DNA of 46,286 bases, taken from CAYMGM01 sp964390005 (GTDB lineage: Bacteria > Pseudomonadota > Alphaproteobacteria > UBA9219). Both the position numbers and the translations under genes were made by a program. Shown in pieces: positions 1-8,016 of this stretch. The notes below the pieces were generated by a model. The model was not told where the DNA came from and made no database searches. It saw nothing but the letters and a program-made list of their open reading frames with translations. The stretch is taken from contig CAYMGM010000013.1 in NCBI GenBank assembly GCA_964390005.1, positions 1 through 46,286 on the forward strand, given 5' to 3'. Each line of letters begins with the position of its first letter. Position 1 is the first letter of the stretch.

Positions 1-30
1 GAAACATCTTCGCCAATGGCCAAGCCCCCT

Positions 31-56
31 GGATCCCCGCCTCCGCGGGGATGACG
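31..56. repeat. Small GC-rich palindrome (REP-like)
   Basis: A near-perfect inverted repeat of the form CCCCGC-ctcc-GCGGGG inside gatcc...gatgacg. A diverged relative (CCCCGCG...CGCGGGG with gatgaaagaggggg after it) lies at about 34563-34610. In both places the palindrome is followed by an aagaggggg stretch, a caggcg/caggtg stretch and then the ccgcatac repeat, so it appears to be the core of a larger composite intergenic element. It may also act as a transcript-end hairpin for the minus-strand proB. The element probably continues to the left of the window. Confidence 0.6.
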
Positions 57-98
57 AAAAGAGGGGAAAACAGGCGAAACAGGCGATGCAGGATAAAA

Positions 99-157
99 CC
101 GCATACCCTTATGAAGCCGATGAGCCTCTCAAACAGACGGCCCCGGCGCCACGCCGG
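99..157 (-). repeat. Intergenic ccgcatac repeat, copy A, abutting proB stop
   Basis: Read on the minus strand, the unit begins with a GC-rich palindrome directly after the proB stop codon (0 nt gap), continues through TCTGTTTGAGAGGCTCATC and ends in GGGTATGCGG. The same plan is found at 34465-34522, 34630-34685, 34760-34816, 34891-34947, 38403-38458 and 38523-38587. The GC-rich palindrome next to the stop could form a hairpin that ends or protects the proB transcript, but it has no U-run. Confidence 0.7.
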
Positions 158-1042
158 TTAATGAGGGTGAGGGGATATGACGGATGCTCCAGCCGATACG
201 GTGGGGTTCAGGCCAGATCGAATTAAGGTGCCTTCCTCTTCGCCCTGTACGGCTTTGATGATCGAGCCTTTGGGGGAGATGATGTGAATTTGCGTTTTAG
301 GATAAGCCGAAAGAACGCGTTTGCTGACGCTGAGCTTGCCACCCATGCCGCCCGATCCGTTTGTCGTGCCGCAACCAACGTCGATTTGATCGAAATCTTT
401 TGGTGTCATGACGCGCATAAAACGGGCCGCAGGATCGCGAGGATCGCAAGAATAAATGCCGCCGCTGTTTGTCAGAAAAACGACATGAGCAGGGCGATAA
501 TGAAGGGCCAGAAGACCCGTGATCATATCGTTGTCGCCAAAACGGATTTCATGCGTCGCGGTCGTATCGTTTTCATTGATGATGGGAAGAATGTTTTTAT
601 CCGCGAGCATCGACGCAATCGCTGCCGCGGGGTCTTTGGCAAGGCGGCCTTCTGCGTTGAACTCATGCTTGCTGATCAGGACTTGTGCGCCGTAAAGGCC
701 GTGTTGGATAAGGCGTTCGTTATAGTCGTTCATCAAAACAGGTTGACCAAGCGCGGCGAGTTTTTGTTTGTCGGCGAGGACTTCGTTTGCCGTTTTGACG
801 CAATCGAGCATGATGCGCGCGCGCCCTATGGCGCCTGAGGTGACAAACAAAACTTTTTTGCCCTGCGCCATCAGCAGGGCCATTTGGTCAATGATGTTGC
901 ATAGGACATCACAATCAAGGGCTAGACGATTAAGCTTTTGACCGTTCTGAGGTTGATGAAGCGTTTTGAGAATGGATTCCGTGCCGATTTTGACGATGAT
1001 CAAAGACTCATCAATTTCGTGAGCTATTTGTAAAGCAGACAT
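158..1042 (-). CDS. proB: Glutamate 5-kinase, short form without PUA domain
   Basis: Phosphorylates L-glutamate to glutamyl 5-phosphate, the first step of proline synthesis, in the cytoplasm. The 294-residue protein has the amino-acid-kinase landmarks of ProB: VKIGTES (17-23), VTSGAIGR (67-74), the NENDT motif (156-160) followed by FGDND (168-172), and a GSGGMGGK phosphate-binding loop (229-236). Many ProB proteins run to about 370 residues with a C-terminal PUA domain; this one stops about 60 residues after the kinase core, so the PUA domain is absent. The ATG start has no strong Shine-Dalgarno. No proA or obgE lies nearby in the window. The stop abuts an intergenic repeat (99-157). The family call is solid; feedback control by proline cannot be judged from this. 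Confidence 0.88.
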   Translation of the reverse strand: MSALQIAHEIDESLIIVKIGTESILKTLHQPQNGQKLNRLALDCDVLCNIIDQMALLMAQGKKVLFVTSGAIGRARIMLDCVKTANEVLADKQKLAALGQPVLMNDYNERLIQHGLYGAQVLISKHEFNAEGRLAKDPAAAIASMLADKNILPIINENDTTATHEIRFGDNDMITGLLALHYRPAHVVFLTNSGGIYSCDPRDPAARFMRVMTPKDFDQIDVGCGTTNGSGGMGGKLSVSKRVLSAYPKTQIHIISPKGSIIKAVQGEEEGTLIRSGLNPTVSAGASVISPHPH

Positions 1043-1399
1043 TTTTTGTTTCTTTCTGGGGCGAAGCTGTCAATTGTTGCGGCGGCGTCAGGGACAAGTT
1101 TGCTTGTGGCAAGTCCTTGCAGCGCAGCCGCGCGTATCTATTCAATTTTTTGAGAGCTTCACGGTCGTGGCGCGGGCCTCAGACCCCGCAGCGTGTCCGG
1201 TATTGAGACACGACAAACCAGCGCGCCTAAAACCCGCTTTCTGGGAACGGCGCGATTTACGCTGGTTTGAGTAAAAAGAAACGGCATTAAATGTTCCCGC
1301 GTTTTTGCGACGACAAGCTTTTGTTCCTTGCCCTTGTTAGGACGATATAAAAAAAACAGGGAAAAGTCATCCGATAAATACTTTCTTGCCCTTCTCTTC
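1043..1399. other. Gene-free stretch with a chain of hairpins
   Basis: No convincing gene. A 66-codon open frame on the plus strand (1074-1274) has no ribosome site and no recognisable product. Several perfect stems lie in series: GCGGG/CCCGC (1172-1189), CGTGTC/GACACG (1192-1212) and AAACCAGCG/CGCTGGTTT (1215-1268) with an inner CGCGCC/GGCGCG pairing; a GGAC/GTCC stem lies near 1091-1125. The stretch is upstream of proB on the minus strand, so it could be a structured 5-prime leader, an untranslated RNA, or the transcript end of the gene at 1400-2074. I recognise no known RNA family (6S, SRP, tmRNA and RNase P signatures are not visible). Confidence 0.5.
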
Positions 1400-2074
1400 T
1401 TACGCAGAGGTTAGGGCTTTATCTAAAACCTTACGTAATCGTTTTGGCGTTTGTGGCGCTTGTACCAAAGCGGCAGCATAAGCGGGCGCGAAAAGGACAT
1501 CGCGGCGGAAAGGCGTCGATCGCCAAGGAAAAAGCGGATTTTGGATTTTGAAAAAGCGAGAGGATCCATGAACATATTCTGACCCGGCAAAATCATAGGC
1601 CGAGGCTTCTGTCGTTTCGTCGCTTCGTTTGTGGCAGGCACGTGCGCGGCTAAAAGTGACGATCATTTGACTTTGAAAGGCGCGCGCGGCCATTGGCCAG
1701 GGGGTCGTCAAGGCAAAGGGACTAATCTTGGCGGCCTTGAAGAACTTGCCTGCCAGAGCATAAAGGCAAAGATCCCAAACACTGCGCGGTTGTAAAAGAT
1801 TGGCCAAAACAAGAAGAGGCGCGTGTAAGCGCGTGCGCTCTAAATCTAAGCCATCGATACCATCTGCCAAGTTGGGCGTATGTAAAGAACAGGTTGGCGT
1901 TAAAGGTAAACGCGCATAGGTACAAAAAGATTGTGTGAGGGCCAGCCATTGTTGGTCGCGCGCGGATAGGCCTTGGGGGGTCAGATGAGCCCCGATCATG
2001 ACGAGGTTTTTGATCGCCAAAGGGGCGTTGCTGTTTTCTGGTCTTTGTTGGGGTGTGTTGGAATGAATTAACAT
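1400..2074 (-). CDS. Hypothetical protein
   Basis: Product not recognised. The frame encodes 224 residues with no signal peptide and no clear membrane segment. Visible features are a hydrophobic stretch around residues 110-130 (LCLYALAGKFFKAAKISPFAL), many Ala, Leu, Pro and Arg residues, and a basic C-terminus (PQTPKRLRKVLDKALTSA). The ATG at 2072-2074 follows a very AT-rich stretch (taaaataatattttac on the plus strand) that would suit a promoter, but there is no good Shine-Dalgarno. It is the only long frame in this stretch and has alphaproteobacterial-like codon use, so it is probably real. It could belong to one transcript with proB, although 357 bp separate them. Confidence 0.5.
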   Translation of the reverse strand: MLIHSNTPQQRPENSNAPLAIKNLVMIGAHLTPQGLSARDQQWLALTQSFCTYARLPLTPTCSLHTPNLADGIDGLDLERTRLHAPLLVLANLLQPRSVWDLCLYALAGKFFKAAKISPFALTTPWPMAARAFQSQMIVTFSRARACHKRSDETTEASAYDFAGSEYVHGSSRFFKIQNPLFPWRSTPFRRDVLFAPAYAAALVQAPQTPKRLRKVLDKALTSA

Positions 2075-2300
2075 GCTGTTTTACATCAATAAAATAATAT
2101 TTTACTTGTTTAGAGCAAAAAAGGCCGCGATGCAAAACTTGCGTGAAGAAAAAACAGGGGATGCTAAAGGCTGAGAAAGGCTGTCGAGAGACGACACGCT
2201 TGTCATCCTGCTTATTGCTTTCGCTGATCGTCTTGAAGGCGGAATAAAAGTTTGTTAAAGCTTTTCTTGTTGTTGTTTTTATTTCTTAAGGAGTTTTTCC

Positions 2301-3128
2301 ATGATGGGTCCACGCCCCTTTGTTGATTACAGCCGTTTAAAAGATCAAACGTATGAAGCCCTTTTGGATCATAAGATGGATCAAGTTTATCTCGGCGCGC
2401 GCCAGATTTTGAGGGGCCTTGAGGGCCAAGAGGCCGGGCATGAACAAGAGATAGAGCATGCCCATAACTTTGCGCATCAGTTGGCTTCTACGCCGTCGCA
2501 TCGGTTGCATGGCTATGATTTGCTTTATCGTTGCGCCATGGTGGGGGAGCTTTATCCCAAGAGCGATCAAGCCCTTTCTGCTGCAAAAGACACGCTGCGC
2601 GCGCATCTTTTGCAGCATGGGTGTGAGCCCCTTAGCTCTTTCACCGATCGAAAAAACTTTCGAAGCCGCCTGAATCTCGTGAGCGCGTTGGGCGACTATG
2701 AGGCGCATTGGGAGGGCAATCGCCTTTGTTTGGTCGTTCCTTTGCAAGACAACGATGCTTTGATTTCGCAGTCAGCACAATGGTTCGATGACAAGGGGCT
2801 GGCTGGGGACGTTTTAAAACAAATAAATAAACGGTTGGCCGAAGCTTCGACATTTTTAGCCGTGAATGGAACGGGTGAAGAGCAAGGCTTTGACGCGCAA
2901 CCCCTTTTTCTTTGGGGGCGCTTGATGAGTATGGCGATCCAGCAGAACAAAAGGGTTGCCTATGATTTAGCTGTTGACGCGATGATGGTCGCTTGGAACG
3001 GAAGCGTTCCCGTTGGTTGTGAAAACGAGCCCGATCCCGCCGGTTTGGGGCGTGAGCGTTCGAGAATGCGGGCCGATAGGGGGCCTTGCCTGTTCCAAGT
3101 GGCGCGGGGGCTGGCCAAGACGCTTTGA
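2301..3128 (+). CDS. Hypothetical protein
   Basis: Product not recognised. The 275-residue frame starts at ATG 2301 with a good AAGGAG site 7 nt upstream. The protein looks soluble and largely helical, with no signal peptide. It is rich in His, Gln and Asp near the N-terminus (EGQEAGHEQEIEHAHNFAHQLA, about residues 40-62) and ends with an Arg-rich segment (GLGRERSRMRADRGP). It lies in front of rpmI-rplT in the place where infC sits in many bacteria, but it shows no IF-3 motifs and its size does not match. A separate promoter candidate follows it, so it is probably not part of the ribosomal operon. Confidence 0.65.
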   Translation: MMGPRPFVDYSRLKDQTYEALLDHKMDQVYLGARQILRGLEGQEAGHEQEIEHAHNFAHQLASTPSHRLHGYDLLYRCAMVGELYPKSDQALSAAKDTLRAHLLQHGCEPLSSFTDRKNFRSRLNLVSALGDYEAHWEGNRLCLVVPLQDNDALISQSAQWFDDKGLAGDVLKQINKRLAEASTFLAVNGTGEEQGFDAQPLFLWGRLMSMAIQQNKRVAYDLAVDAMMVAWNGSVPVGCENEPDPAGLGRERSRMRADRGPCLFQVARGLAKTL

Positions 3129-3173
3129 AGCGCCGCTTTATGGTTAACGGTCGTTCGAGAGGCGATTCAATCC

Positions 3174-3202
3174 TTGCTTTCGGCCTTGCCCTCGGTTACA
3201 AA
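3174..3202 (+). promoter_or_regulatory. Candidate promoter for rpmI-rplT
   Basis: TTGCTT (3174-3179) and TACAAA (3197-3202) are separated by 17 bp. The match to the sigma70 consensus is moderate. It lies about 90 bp before the rpmI start. The leader between them holds a perfect 6-bp hairpin, ACGGCT/AGCCGT (3246-3263), about 20 nt ahead of the L35 ribosome site. Confidence 0.4.
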
Positions 3203-3290
3203 CAGGCCTTCGCGCGCCTTTGGGCCCTGACATGCCAGGCCGCGAACGGCTTTTCGGAGCCGTCTTAACAACGAAAAAATGAGGAATGAA

Positions 3291-3491
3291 ATGTCAAAGC
3301 TCAAGACCCACAGCGGGTCCAAAAAGCGTTTCCGCGTCACGGGCTCAGGCCACGTGAAGGCGGGCGCCACCCGTAAGCGCCACAATATGCGCAAACGTCC
3401 CCAAAGCATGAAGCGTGAATCCCGTCAGGGCTTGCTCCTTTTCAAGGCCGATGCCGAAAAGGTCATTACGCATTTCCTGCATCACAGCTAA
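3291..3491 (+). CDS. rpmI: 50S ribosomal protein L35
   Basis: Small basic protein of the large ribosomal subunit. The sequence MSKLKTHSGSKKRF at the start is the L35 family signature, followed by KAGATRKRHNMRKR. The frame is open from an ATG at 3279, but the second ATG (3291) is chosen: a GAGG ribosome site (3281-3284) sits just before it and L35 proteins begin at this M-x-K-x-KTHSG position. That gives 66 residues, the normal length. It is followed 20 bp later by rplT, the standard pairing. infC, which often precedes rpmI, is not in front of it here. Confidence 0.96.
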   Translation: MSKLKTHSGSKKRFRVTGSGHVKAGATRKRHNMRKRPQSMKRESRQGLLLFKADAEKVITHFLHHS

Positions 3492-3511
3492 TTCATTAAG
3501 GGGAGTCTATC

Positions 3512-3877
3512 ATGGCACGCGTTAAACGGGGTAAAACAACCCACGCTCGTCATCAGGAAATCTTGAAGTTGGCCAAAGGCTATCGTGGCCGCGCCAATTC
3601 ATGTTTCCGCGTCGCAATCGAAAAGGTCGAAAAAGGCCTGCAATATGCCTATCGCGACCGTAAAGCGAAAAAGCGCGATATGCGTTCGCTTTGGATCGTC
3701 CGTATCAATGCCGCCGCTCGCGAAGAGGGCATGACCTATGCTCGATTTATGAACGGGCTTAAGCTAGCGGGCATCGAACTGGATCGTAAGCAGCTTTCGG
3801 AACTCGCCGCCTCTGAGCCCGTTGCCTTCAAGGCGCTTGTCGAACAAGCCAAAACGACGCTCGCAAAGGCAGCCTGA
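3512..3877 (+). CDS. rplT: 50S ribosomal protein L20
   Basis: Primary 23S rRNA-binding protein needed for early assembly of the large subunit; in several bacteria it also represses its own operon. The 121-residue sequence has the family pattern: MARVKRGKTTHARHQEILKLAKGYRGR at the N-terminus and YRDRKAKKRDMRSLWIVRINAA in the middle. The ribosome site AAGGGGAG lies 9 nt before the ATG. Cotranscribed with rpmI. The gene is followed by an intergenic stretch with two competing hairpins before pheS. Confidence 0.97.
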   Translation: MARVKRGKTTHARHQEILKLAKGYRGRANSCFRVAIEKVEKGLQYAYRDRKAKKRDMRSLWIVRINAAAREEGMTYARFMNGLKLAGIELDRKQLSELAASEPVAFKALVEQAKTTLAKAA

Positions 3878-3903
3878 TCCGTCCGCTTTTTCTTTGTTGC
3901 TAA

Positions 3904-3972
3904 AGGGGTGCGTCTTTCGCTTCTTTCAAGCTAAAAGACGCCCCTCCTTTCCAAACGAAGGGGCCTTTTTTC
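3904..3972 (+). terminator. Two mutually exclusive hairpins between rplT and pheS; second is a terminator
   Basis: The terminator is GCCCCT (3940-3945) pairing with AGGGGC (3959-3964), followed by a run of six T (3966-3971) and further T-rich sequence. An upstream stem pairs AGGGG...GTCTTT (3904-3917) with AAAGACG...CCCCT (3934-3945), and so uses the same CCCCT that the terminator needs. The two structures cannot form together. This gives either a simple terminator for rpmI-rplT or an attenuator controlling read-through into pheST. Confidence 0.65.
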
Positions 3973-4042
3973 TTTCCGGCCCTCGCGGCGCTTCAATGCC
4001 CTTGCTTCTTGATCGAAATCGAACGAAGAAAAGGGGTACACA

Positions 4043-5158
4043 ATGGCCGAAGCCGCCACTCTGTCAAACAATACCGAACTGAACGCGCTTCAGAATGAAA
4101 TTCTGGGCGCGATTGCCGCTGCCGCCGATGGTGCAGCGCTGGAAGCCGTGCGCGTCGATGCGCTGGGCAAAAAAGGCAAACTGACCGAACAGATGAAAAA
4201 GCTGGGCGGTCTGCCGCCGGAAGCGCGCAAAGATTTTGGCGCTGCCGTTAATGTGGTCAAAGAAACCGTGACCGCGCAATTGGAAGCGCGTCAAAAAGAA
4301 CTGGCTGCCAAGGATATGGAAAAGCGTCTGGCGGCTGAGACGATTGACGTCACACTGGATCCGCGCCCGATGGGCGAAGGGCGCATCCACCCGATTTCGC
4401 AGACCGTGGACGAAATTGTGACCATCTTTGCCAGCATGGGGTTTTCGCTGGCCAAGGGGCCCGATATCGAAAATGACTGGAACAATTTTACGGCGCTGAA
4501 CATTCCGCCCGATCATCCGGCGCGGCAGATGCAGGACACGTTCTATATGCCGCAAAGCGGCGACAAGCCGATGGTTTTGCGCACGCATACAAGCCCGGTG
4601 CAAATCCGCACGATGTTGGCGCAAAAGCCGCCGATCCGTATCATCGCGCCGGGGCGCACCTATCGCTGCGACTACGACATGACCCACACGCCAATGTTTC
4701 ATCAGTTTGAAGGTCTCGTCATCGACGAAGCCACGAATATGGGGCATTTGAAAGGCTGTTTGCTGGACTTCTTGCGCGCCTTTTTCGGCGTGCCGGATCT
4801 GCCCATTCGGTTCCGTCCGTCTTACTTCCCGTTCACTGAGCCGAGTGCCGAAGTCGATATCGGCTGCTTGCGTAAAGGTGGTGAATTGAAGCTTGGCAAT
4901 TACGGCGATTGGCTGGAAGTCTTGGGCTGCGGGATGGTGAACCCGAACGTTTTGCGGAACTGCGGGATCGATCCTGAAAAGTATCAAGGCTTCGCTTTCG
5001 GCACGGGGATCGAGCGTTTGGCGATGTTGAAATACGGCATTCCCGATCTGCGCACGTTCTTTGAAGCCGATTTGCGTTGGCTGCGCCATTATGGTTTTGC
5101 GGCGCTTGATATTCCCAATCCTGCCCTTGAAGCACAGGCGGAAGGAGGTGTGGCATGA
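4043..5158 (+). CDS. pheS: Phenylalanyl-tRNA synthetase alpha subunit
   Basis: Catalytic subunit of the alpha2-beta2 enzyme that charges tRNA-Phe. The 371-residue protein has an N-terminal coiled-coil arm (about 1-110, many Ala, Glu, Lys) and a class II core. Motifs visible: RTHTSPVQIR (about 184-193), the motif 2 segment FHQFEGLVID with upstream GRTYRCD, GCGMVNPNVL, and the motif 3 segment AFGTGIERLAMLKYGIPDLR near the end. The ATG follows an AGGGG site. The stop overlaps the pheT start by 4 bp (ATGA), so the two subunits are translationally coupled. Confidence 0.97.
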   Translation: MAEAATLSNNTELNALQNEILGAIAAAADGAALEAVRVDALGKKGKLTEQMKKLGGLPPEARKDFGAAVNVVKETVTAQLEARQKELAAKDMEKRLAAETIDVTLDPRPMGEGRIHPISQTVDEIVTIFASMGFSLAKGPDIENDWNNFTALNIPPDHPARQMQDTFYMPQSGDKPMVLRTHTSPVQIRTMLAQKPPIRIIAPGRTYRCDYDMTHTPMFHQFEGLVIDEATNMGHLKGCLLDFLRAFFGVPDLPIRFRPSYFPFTEPSAEVDIGCLRKGGELKLGNYGDWLEVLGCGMVNPNVLRNCGIDPEKYQGFAFGTGIERLAMLKYGIPDLRTFFEADLRWLRHYGFAALDIPNPALEAQAEGGVA

Positions 5159-7560
5159 AACTGACCCTTTCATGGCTGAAACAGCATTTGGAAACGGAAG
5201 CCTCGCTTGAGGCGTTGTGCGATAAACTGACGGCCATCGGCCTTGAAGTCGAAGGCGTCGAAGATCGCGCGGCTTTGCTGGCGCCGTTTCGTATTGCCGA
5301 GATCATTGAAGCGAACAAGCATCCCGATGCCGATCGTTTGCGCGTGTGCCGCGTTAACACGGGATCTGAGGTTATTCAGGTCGTTTGCGGCGCACCGAAC
5401 GCGCGGGCGGGGATCAAGGTTGTTCTGGCAAGGCCGGGCGATAAAATCCCGACATCGGGCGACGTTTTGAAACTGTCGAAAATCCGCGGGCAAGAATCGC
5501 AAGGCATGATGTGTTCGGCTTTCGAGCTGGGCCTGTCCGACGATCACGAAGGCATTATCGAGCTGGCTGCCGATGCGCCTTTGGGTGAAAGCTTTGTGGA
5601 TTATGCCAAGCTGCAAGACGCGGTGATCGAGGTCAATTTGACGCCGAACCGCGGCGATTGTGCGGGCGTGCGCGGCCTTGCGCGCGATCTGACGGCGGCT
5701 GGCATGGGCGTGCTGAAAGCTTTGCCGCCGCATGCGATCAAGGGGGGCGAGCCCAGCCGTATTGGCGTGCAGCTTGATTTTCCTGACGCGGCGAAAAAAG
5801 ATTGCCCGCTTTTTGTGGGGCGCTTGATCCGCGGCATTCAAAACGGGCCCAGCCCCGCTTGGTTGCAACAGCGCTTGCGCGCCATTGGGCTGCGTCCGAT
5901 CTCGGCCTTGGTCGATATCACGAACTATATGACGTTCGATTGTGCGCGGCCTTTGCACGTTTTTGACGCGGACAAGGTCAAGGGGAACTTGCGCCTTTAT
6001 CCGGCCAAGGGCGGCGAAAGCTTTGAAGCGCTGAACGACAAGACCTATACGCTGGAAGCCGGGATGACCGTGATCGCCGACGACACGGGGATCTTGAGCC
6101 TTGCGGGCGTGATGGGCGGAACGTCGTCTGGTTGCGATGAAAACACGACCGCCGTGTTTATCGAATCCGCTTATTTCGATCCGGGGCGCGTCGCGCATAC
6201 GGGGCGTGCGCTGTCCATTACGTCGGATGCGCGTTATCGTTTCGAGCGCGGGGTCGATCCCGCGTTTGTCGCGGAAGGCGCGGATCTGGCGGCGCAGATG
6301 GTGCTTGATTTGTGCGGAACCGACAAAACCGTCGTTAGCGAGCCTGTCGTTGCGGGGGCCGTTCCTGATACGACGCGGATCATCTCTTATCGTCCGGATA
6401 AATGCGCGCGTCATATCGGCGTCGATGTGCCGCCTGCCGAGCAGAAAGAGATTTTGGAAAAGCTGGGCTTTGGCATTACCGAAGAAGCGGGCGTTTTTCA
6501 GATCAAAATCCCGTCTTGGCGCGGCGATGTCGAAGGCGATGTGGACATCACGGAAGAAGTCGTACGCATCAAGGGCTTTGACAATATTCCGGCCATCTCG
6601 ATGCCGCGCACGCATGTGATTACAAAAGGCGCTGTCGATCGTTTGGATCGCGCGGCGAATCTGGCGCGTCGGGCGTTGGCGGGCCGGGGGCTGATGGAAG
6701 CGGTGACGTGGTCGTTCATGCCTTCGACAATCGCCGAAGCTTTTGGCGGCGGTCAGGCTGAGCTGCGTCTTTTAAATCCGATCAGCAGCGATCTGGATGC
6801 TATGCGCCCTTCGATTTTGGGCAATCTTATCCAAGCGGCGGGCCGTAATGCGGCGCGCGGTTTCAAGGATGTCGGCTTGTTCGAAGTTGGGCCCGTTTTT
6901 GCCAATGCAACGCCGGAAGGCCAGCGTCAAGTGGCGACCGGGTTGCGGGCGGGGCAGACGGCGCGGCACTGGGCTGATAAACCGCGGGCGGTCGATGCTT
7001 ATGACGCCAAAGCCGATGCGCTGGCCGCTCTGGAACTGGCGGGGGCGCCTGTCGCTTCGCTTCAAGTGACGGCTGATGCGCCTTCTTGGTATCATCCGGG
7101 ACGCTCGGGCTGTTTGCGCTTGGGGGCCAATGTGTTGGCGACGTTCGGTGAAATCCATCCGGCTGTTTTGGCTGTGTGCGATGCCGAAGGACCGATGGTC
7201 GGGTGTGAAGTCTTTATGGATGCCATTCCCGCGCCGCGTAAGGCGGGGACAGCCAAGCCGCTTTTGAAGCTGGAAGCGCTTCAGCCGGTCGCGCGCGATT
7301 TTGCCTTTGTGGTGGACGCGGGCGTCACAGCCGACAAGATCGTCAAAGCGATCAAAGGGGCCGACAAAAAACTGATCACGGGCGTCGAGATTTTTGACGT
7401 TTATGCGGGCAAGGGCATTGACGATGGCAAAAAATCGATTGCTCTTTCCGTGACCTTGCAGCCGACCGATCACACGCTGACCGATGCCGAATTAGAAGGT
7501 GTCGCCGTCAAAATCAAAGCCGCGGCTGAAAAAGCTGTGGGCGCTGTTTTGCGCGGTTAA
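5155..7560 (+). CDS. pheT: Phenylalanyl-tRNA synthetase beta subunit
   Basis: Beta subunit: tRNA recognition, and editing of mischarged Tyr-tRNA-Phe. At 801 residues it has the normal bacterial length. Domains in order: N-terminal MKLTLSWLKQHL, the tRNA-binding OB fold (about 40-150, with HPDADRLRVCRV), the B3/B4 editing region (about 210-390), the B5 domain (about 410-480), the class II-like core (about 490-680) and the C-terminal anticodon-binding ferredoxin-like domain starting near QPVARDFAFVVD and ending VGAVLRG. The start overlaps pheS by 4 bp. A strong terminator follows 20 bp after the stop. Confidence 0.97.
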   Translation: MKLTLSWLKQHLETEASLEALCDKLTAIGLEVEGVEDRAALLAPFRIAEIIEANKHPDADRLRVCRVNTGSEVIQVVCGAPNARAGIKVVLARPGDKIPTSGDVLKLSKIRGQESQGMMCSAFELGLSDDHEGIIELAADAPLGESFVDYAKLQDAVIEVNLTPNRGDCAGVRGLARDLTAAGMGVLKALPPHAIKGGEPSRIGVQLDFPDAAKKDCPLFVGRLIRGIQNGPSPAWLQQRLRAIGLRPISALVDITNYMTFDCARPLHVFDADKVKGNLRLYPAKGGESFEALNDKTYTLEAGMTVIADDTGILSLAGVMGGTSSGCDENTTAVFIESAYFDPGRVAHTGRALSITSDARYRFERGVDPAFVAEGADLAAQMVLDLCGTDKTVVSEPVVAGAVPDTTRIISYRPDKCARHIGVDVPPAEQKEILEKLGFGITEEAGVFQIKIPSWRGDVEGDVDITEEVVRIKGFDNIPAISMPRTHVITKGAVDRLDRAANLARRALAGRGLMEAVTWSFMPSTIAEAFGGGQAELRLLNPISSDLDAMRPSILGNLIQAAGRNAARGFKDVGLFEVGPVFANATPEGQRQVATGLRAGQTARHWADKPRAVDAYDAKADALAALELAGAPVASLQVTADAPSWYHPGRSGCLRLGANVLATFGEIHPAVLAVCDAEGPMVGCEVFMDAIPAPRKAGTAKPLLKLEALQPVARDFAFVVDAGVTADKIVKAIKGADKKLITGVEIFDVYAGKGIDDGKKSIALSVTLQPTDHTLTDAELEGVAVKIKAAAEKAVGAVLRG

Positions 7561-7580
7561 ACTTCTCTGTTCTTTTAAAG

Positions 7581-7617
7581 AGAGAAGCGGATGGTCTCAT
7601 CTGCTTCTCTTTTTTTT
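7581..7617 (+). terminator. Rho-independent terminator after pheT
   Basis: AGAGAAGCGGATG pairs with CATCTGCTTCTCT (one G-T pair in the stem) around a short loop, followed by eight T. It ends the rpmI-rplT-pheST transcript just before the convergent gene at 7629. Confidence 0.9.
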
Positions 7618-7628
7618 CGGACAATGAT

Positions 7629-8012
7629 TTATTTATTGAAACGGCACGGCTGTGTGATTGTTAAAGCGCCTGTGGCTTCTGCAACCTCGGCGCGGCACGA
7701 GGCGCTTGGAAGATAACCTTCGCTGCGTATCAAGATTTCCCATTTGCCGTCTTGCCGTTCGCCAATATCCATTTTCCATTGTGGGTAGGCGACCGATTTT
7801 TGGATATCTTCGACGGACCCGCGCAGCGCTTTGTCGCACAAAGCCATTTGGAGGGCTTGCGTTTTGGTGCGCAGCGGCCTGTCTGCGGGGCATGACGCAG
7901 CCTGTCGCGCCGTAAATTTTATCCCCCCTTTTCCATTCGGAAAAAGGGTAAGGCCAGCCAGCGCAAGGGCGGCAACCCCCAGAACGGCAAAAGCGCGTTT
8001 CCTGTTCGTCAT
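7629..8012 (-). CDS. Small secreted or membrane-anchored hypothetical protein
   Basis: Function unknown. The chosen start (MTNRKRAF, 8012) gives 127 residues; an AAGGCT ribosome site lies 7 nt upstream and the start sits 4 nt after the stop of the DUF190 gene, whereas the longer open frame would run into that gene. Residues about 5-22 (RAFAVLGVAALALAGLTL) form a signal peptide or N-terminal anchor. The rest is periplasmic-type sequence with four Cys (ASCPADRP, ALCDKAL, SASCRAE, TQPCRF), which could form two disulfides. It is the last gene of the fluC-DUF190 operon, so a link to ion stress is possible but not shown. Confidence 0.72.
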   Translation of the reverse strand: MTNRKRAFAVLGVAALALAGLTLFPNGKGGIKFTARQAASCPADRPLRTKTQALQMALCDKALRGSVEDIQKSVAYPQWKMDIGERQDGKWEILIRSEGYLPSASCRAEVAEATGALTITQPCRFNK

Positions 8013-8016
8013 GAGA

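Noticed and set aside
1074..1274. 66-codon open frame upstream of proB
   Set aside because: No ribosome site, no recognisable product, and it covers strong stem-loops; more likely non-coding.
5170..6615. 481-codon open frame antisense to pheT, and a 369-codon frame antisense to pheS (4064-5173)
   Set aside because: Both lie opposite well-supported synthetase genes, are Arg/His-rich without motifs and have no ribosome sites.
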